Shown one piece after another: positions 29,861 to 32,640 of a stretch of DNA of 32,640 bases. The stretch comes from Fibrobacter succinogenes (lineage in GTDB: Bacteria; Fibrobacterota; Fibrobacteria; Fibrobacterales; Fibrobacteraceae). The notes below the pieces were generated by a model, which was not told the DNA's origin, did no database searches, and saw only the letters and a program-made list of their open reading frames with translations. Position numbers and translations under genes: made by a program. The stretch spans positions 1 through 32,640 of the forward strand of contig CACWNW010000023.1 in the NCBI GenBank assembly GCA_902762305.1, in the 5' to 3' direction. The first letter of the stretch is position 1. Each line of letters begins with the position of its first letter.

Positions 29861-30850
29861 TCAGGAAATCTTCCGGAGGGTGAACATGACCGACGCGGCC
29901 TTCCCCTGTTCGTCCTTATCGACAAGCACGAACGAAATCTGGCATTTCCCGTGAAGGGTACCCATGCATTCCGTATAAATCATGCCGTCTTTTTCGAGGC
30001 GTTCCGGAAGCGTGGCCAGGTCGAGGAACTTCATCACCTTGTCGGTATCTTCTTTTTCGACCAGCGAAAAGACCACACGCTCGATAGTCGCAGAAAGGCC
30101 ATCCCCGCGCAAAAGGTCGGCGATAAAGCGGTCGCTCTGCACGACCTCGTATGTCCTGCGCTTCAGATCGAACACATACACGCACTGGTACAGCGAAGTA
30201 AGCGCATGCGCGACATTCGACTTGTGGACACCATCGCGCTCCTTCTCGTCGAGCTCAAGGTTACTGTTGTAGATTTCCTTGAAATTGTTCGATATCCGGC
30301 TGCACAGGTAGTAACCCGCGACACCAATCGCAATGGATTCTATAGTATAGCCGCTCATGACCGAGAGGAACCAATCCAGCGGGCCGTTCACATCGGTGCG
30401 GACGATGAAGCGGAAATCGCTCACCAGGACATTCGATATCAAGATCATCAGGTAGTTCAACGCCACGCTGATGAGGTAGATGAACTTCTCGCAATAGAAC
30501 AGGCTCACCATGGGCACAAGGGCATACGTGATGTAGACGCCGACATGAGCCAAGCACATGAACGTGAGCACGCCCATAAAGCCGAGAAGCCCCCAGAACA
30601 CGGTGAACAGGCTAAGCGGGCAATAGTGATTCAATATCTTCTGGCCAAAAGAAAGGAGAATCAAGGACAGCGTTATGCCGATACAAGCCTGGTACGATAC
30701 GTCGCAATATCCCAGGAGATGGTCCAGGGCAATGGCAGGACCCGCAAACGCACAGAAAAAAAGAATCCGAGACATGGATTCATTCATGGAACGGCGGTTC
30801 CTGAGGATAAAATCCTGATAACGGCTTATACAGTCATTTTTTTCTTTCAT
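29861..30850 (-). CDS. Membrane sensor-like protein with PAS-like C-terminal region, 329 aa
   Basis: The first 185 residues carry about six membrane helices (for example ILFFCAFAGPAIALDHLLGY and IGVAGYYLCSRI). A linker helix (NLELDEKERDGVHKSNVAHA) then leads to a C-terminal region of about 110 residues (LYQCVYVFDLKRRTYEVVQS) that looks like a PAS-type input of signalling proteins common in gut bacteria, but no histidine-kinase, GGDEF or EAL motif follows. It may be an orphan sensor. The start at the ATG (30850) is preferred over the upstream TTG; ribosome binding site weak. Confidence 0.65.
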   Translation of the reverse strand: MKEKNDCISRYQDFILRNRRSMNESMSRILFFCAFAGPAIALDHLLGYCDVSYQACIGITLSLILLSFGQKILNHYCPLSLFTVFWGLLGFMGVLTFMCLAHVGVYITYALVPMVSLFYCEKFIYLISVALNYLMILISNVLVSDFRFIVRTDVNGPLDWFLSVMSGYTIESIAIGVAGYYLCSRISNNFKEIYNSNLELDEKERDGVHKSNVAHALTSLYQCVYVFDLKRRTYEVVQSDRFIADLLRGDGLSATIERVVFSLVEKEDTDKVMKFLDLATLPERLEKDGMIYTECMGTLHGKCQISFVLVDKDEQGKAASVMFTLRKIS

Positions 30851-30952
30851 GAGGGGACCCAAAAACACTTCCAACAGATAAAATAATAAAAGTTGCAGTC
30901 AAGCGGTCACTTGCAACTTTTATGTAAGTTTTTGTTACGGAAGAGCGCCTTA

Positions 30953-31023
30953 GCGGCCTTATGGCCGCCATACAGCGTAAGGCAACCCGCTTACCTCCCC
31001 TGCGCAACCCCCACTGCGCAGGG
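30953..31023. other. Two inverted repeats downstream of tex
   Basis: GCGGCC-TTAT-GGCCGC (30953-30968) and CCCTGCGCA/TGCGCAGGG (30998-31006 and 31015-31023) are perfect stems between the end of tex and the next gene. They could end transcription of tex, but no T-run follows either on the minus strand. Confidence 0.45.
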
Positions 31024-31034
31024 AAGAAACTCGG

Positions 31035-32640
31035 CTACCTCCCCTTCTTCATCTGCTTGAGGAGGGCGCTCATCTTCTGGGGCTGGGCGACCGCGGGCTT
31101 CTTGGGAGCAAAACCCGGGCGATCCTTGCCCGCAATCTTGTTCTTCAAGTCCGCGATGGTCGCGTGGCCCTGGATGCCGCCCTGCGGGCGTGCATTGCCG
31201 CGATTGTTATCGCGGCCGCGGCCACCGAAGTTCCCGCGGGGTCCGCCGACACGCTGGCCGCGCGGGCCACTCACGCCTGCACCTGCCACACCGTCGGTAG
31301 ATTCCTGCTTCATCGAGAGGCTGATGCGCTTCTGGTTCGCGTCGACTGCGACAACGCGCACCTTCACGACGTCGCCCACGGTCAGGACTTCCTTCGCGTC
31401 GGTCACGTACTTATCGCTGATTTCGGAAATATGCACGAGGCCATCCTGATGCACGCCGATATCCACGAAGGCACCGAAGTTCGCCACGTTCGTGACCACG
31501 CCTTCCATCCAGCTACCCGTAACAAGGTCGTTGATGGTCTTGATGCGGTCATCGAACTTCGCATAACGGAATTCCTTACGCGGGTCACGGCTCGGCTTCT
31601 GGAGTTCCTTCATGATATCTTCCAAGGTGGCCTTACCCACTTCGTCGGAAAGGAACTCGTCGACCTTGATGGCCTTCACCGCTTCGGCATTGCCCACGAT
31701 TTCCTTCACGGGGACGCCGACCTTCTCGGCCATCTTCTCCACGAGGGCGTAGTTTTCGGGGTGAACCGCGGAATCGTCCAGCGGGTTCTCGGCACCCGGA
31801 ATGCGCATGAAGCCGGCAGCCTGTTCGAAGGCCTTCGGGCCGAAGCCCTTCACCTTCTTCAGGTCTTCGCGGCTCGCGAACGCGCCGTTATCCTCGCGGT
31901 ACTTCACGATAGCTTCGGAGAGCGTATTGCTGAGGCCTGCCACATGGGAGAGCAGCGGAGCGGAAGCGCTGTTCACGTCGACACCGACCATGTTCACGCA
32001 GCTTTCCACCACTTCGTCGAGGCGCTTCTTGAGTTCGCGCTGGTTCACGTCGTGCTGGTACTGGCCAACACCGATGGACTGCGTCCTGCAGGCGGCGGCC
32101 AATCGAGATGGCGCCGCGGGTCGTCACGTCTTCCTTCGGGAATTCCTGGATGGCGATCATGCTTGCGCTGTACACGGAAGCGCCGGCCTCGCTCACGATA
32201 ACGCGCGGCGGAACCTTGCCCTTGAACTTGAGGGCCATCTCGCCACAGAAGGCGTCGGTCTCGCGGCTTGCGGTACCGTTACCGATGGCGATGAGGTCAA
32301 TCTTGTACTTGTCGATAAGCTGCATCAGGTACACCGCAGCACCGGCCTTGTCGTTGTGCGGTTCGTGCGGCTTGATAATGCCGTGATCAAGGAACTTGCC
32401 GTTCTCGTCGAGCACGGCCACCTTGCAGCCCGTACGGAAACCCGGGTCGAGCGCAAGCACGGACTTGTGGCCCGCGGGTGCGGCAAGCAGAACGTCCTGC
32501 AAATTCTTGCTGAACACCTTGAAGGCTTCTTCTTCGGCGTTGTCCTTCAACAGCAGGCGCACTTCGCTTTCCATGCTCGGCTGCAGCAGGCGTTCCCAGG
32601 CGTCCTGGCACATGGCCTCCAGGTACGGAGTCCAGGTCGA
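31035..32640 (-). pseudogene. tex: tex transcription accessory protein, partial, frameshifted by an internal deletion
   Basis: Tex is an RNA-binding transcription and translation accessory protein. The upstream part shows the YqgF-like region (VLALDPGFRTGCKVAVLDEN, AIGNGTASRETDAFC, VSEAGASVYSAS, ISIGRRLQD). The frame then changes near 32080-32090, and the HhH region (GVDVNSASAPLLSHVAGLSN, VKGFGPKAFEQAAGFMRI) and S1 domain (TGSWMEGVVTNVANFGAFVD) continue in another frame to 31035. Between RRLQD and SIGVGQYQHD about ten conserved residues are missing, and four bases remain in their place: a deletion of about 29 bases that shifts the frame. The C-terminus ends in a Gly/Arg-rich tail. The N-terminus lies beyond the right edge. 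It may be a real inactivation or an assembly error. Confidence 0.85.

Noticed and set aside
31164-32201. 345-codon plus-strand frame opposite tex
   Set aside because: The sense frame carries the conserved Tex domains, and the antisense frame bridges the frameshift only because it is in GC-rich DNA.

Overview
The window comes from a Fibrobacter-like bacterium (Fibrobacterota). The main evidence is four proteins with the FISUMP domain (TIGR02145, the Fibrobacter succinogenes major paralogous domain), one protein of the Fibrobacter paralogous family TIGR02171, many lipoproteins with short MKK-type signal peptides, and long serine-rich linkers. It is ordinary chromosomal sequence with no phage, integrase, transposase, CRISPR array, rRNA or tRNA that I could recognise, but it is mosaic: GC-rich metabolic genes alternate with AT-rich accessory genes, and there are several gene fossils and interspersed repeats.

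Layout. The left edge holds the first 31 codons of ilvC (minus strand), an intergenic repeat cluster and a lipoprotein. Next (1.5-3.0 kb) come a RelB/DinJ-like antitoxin overlapping a DUF2442-HTH gene, a 35-bp palindrome, and an alpha/beta hydrolase that trails a FISUMP lipoprotein gene by 6 bases. At 4.75-5.64 kb lies the most unusual locus: a cold-shock domain joined through one membrane helix to a complete barnase-type ribonuclease domain, followed by a 45-residue membrane peptide and no barstar. From 5.7 to 10 kb there are two more FISUMP lipoproteins, each with the 3' tail of a lost SDR oxidoreductase at its 5' side, plus a broken DUF4160 gene.

From 10.2 to 19 kb: an AT-rich Sel1-repeat protein with an unrecognised N-terminal half, a GNAT acetyltransferase, a membrane protein, a stand-alone RelA/SpoT-type alarmone synthetase (convergent, overlapping stop codons), the TIGR02171 lipoprotein (formylglycine-enzyme-like domain, beta-propeller-like region, SGNH-like C-terminus), and an iron-containing alcohol dehydrogenase ending in a strong terminator. 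From 19 to 24.3 kb a plus-strand series of small accessory genes (YhhN-like membrane protein, VOC, GNAT, a U32-like cysteine-rich protein, small membrane proteins, a DUF6544-like protein) ends at a second copy of the alcohol dehydrogenase 3' end. The last part holds two minus-strand envelope genes, a DUF998-like membrane protein, a FliB-family protein, an SPFH lipoprotein, a membrane-anchored FISUMP protein, a membrane sensor-like protein and the 3' part of tex, which carries a frameshifting deletion.

How it fits together. Most products are predicted to be envelope or surface proteins (lipoproteins, FISUMP, TIGR02171, beta-barrel, SPFH), with metabolic and stress genes between them. The recurring theme is turnover: duplicated gene 3' ends, captured intergenic repeats, and domain shuffling on FISUMP and cold-shock scaffolds. 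All domain calls are from reading motifs by eye; no database search was run.
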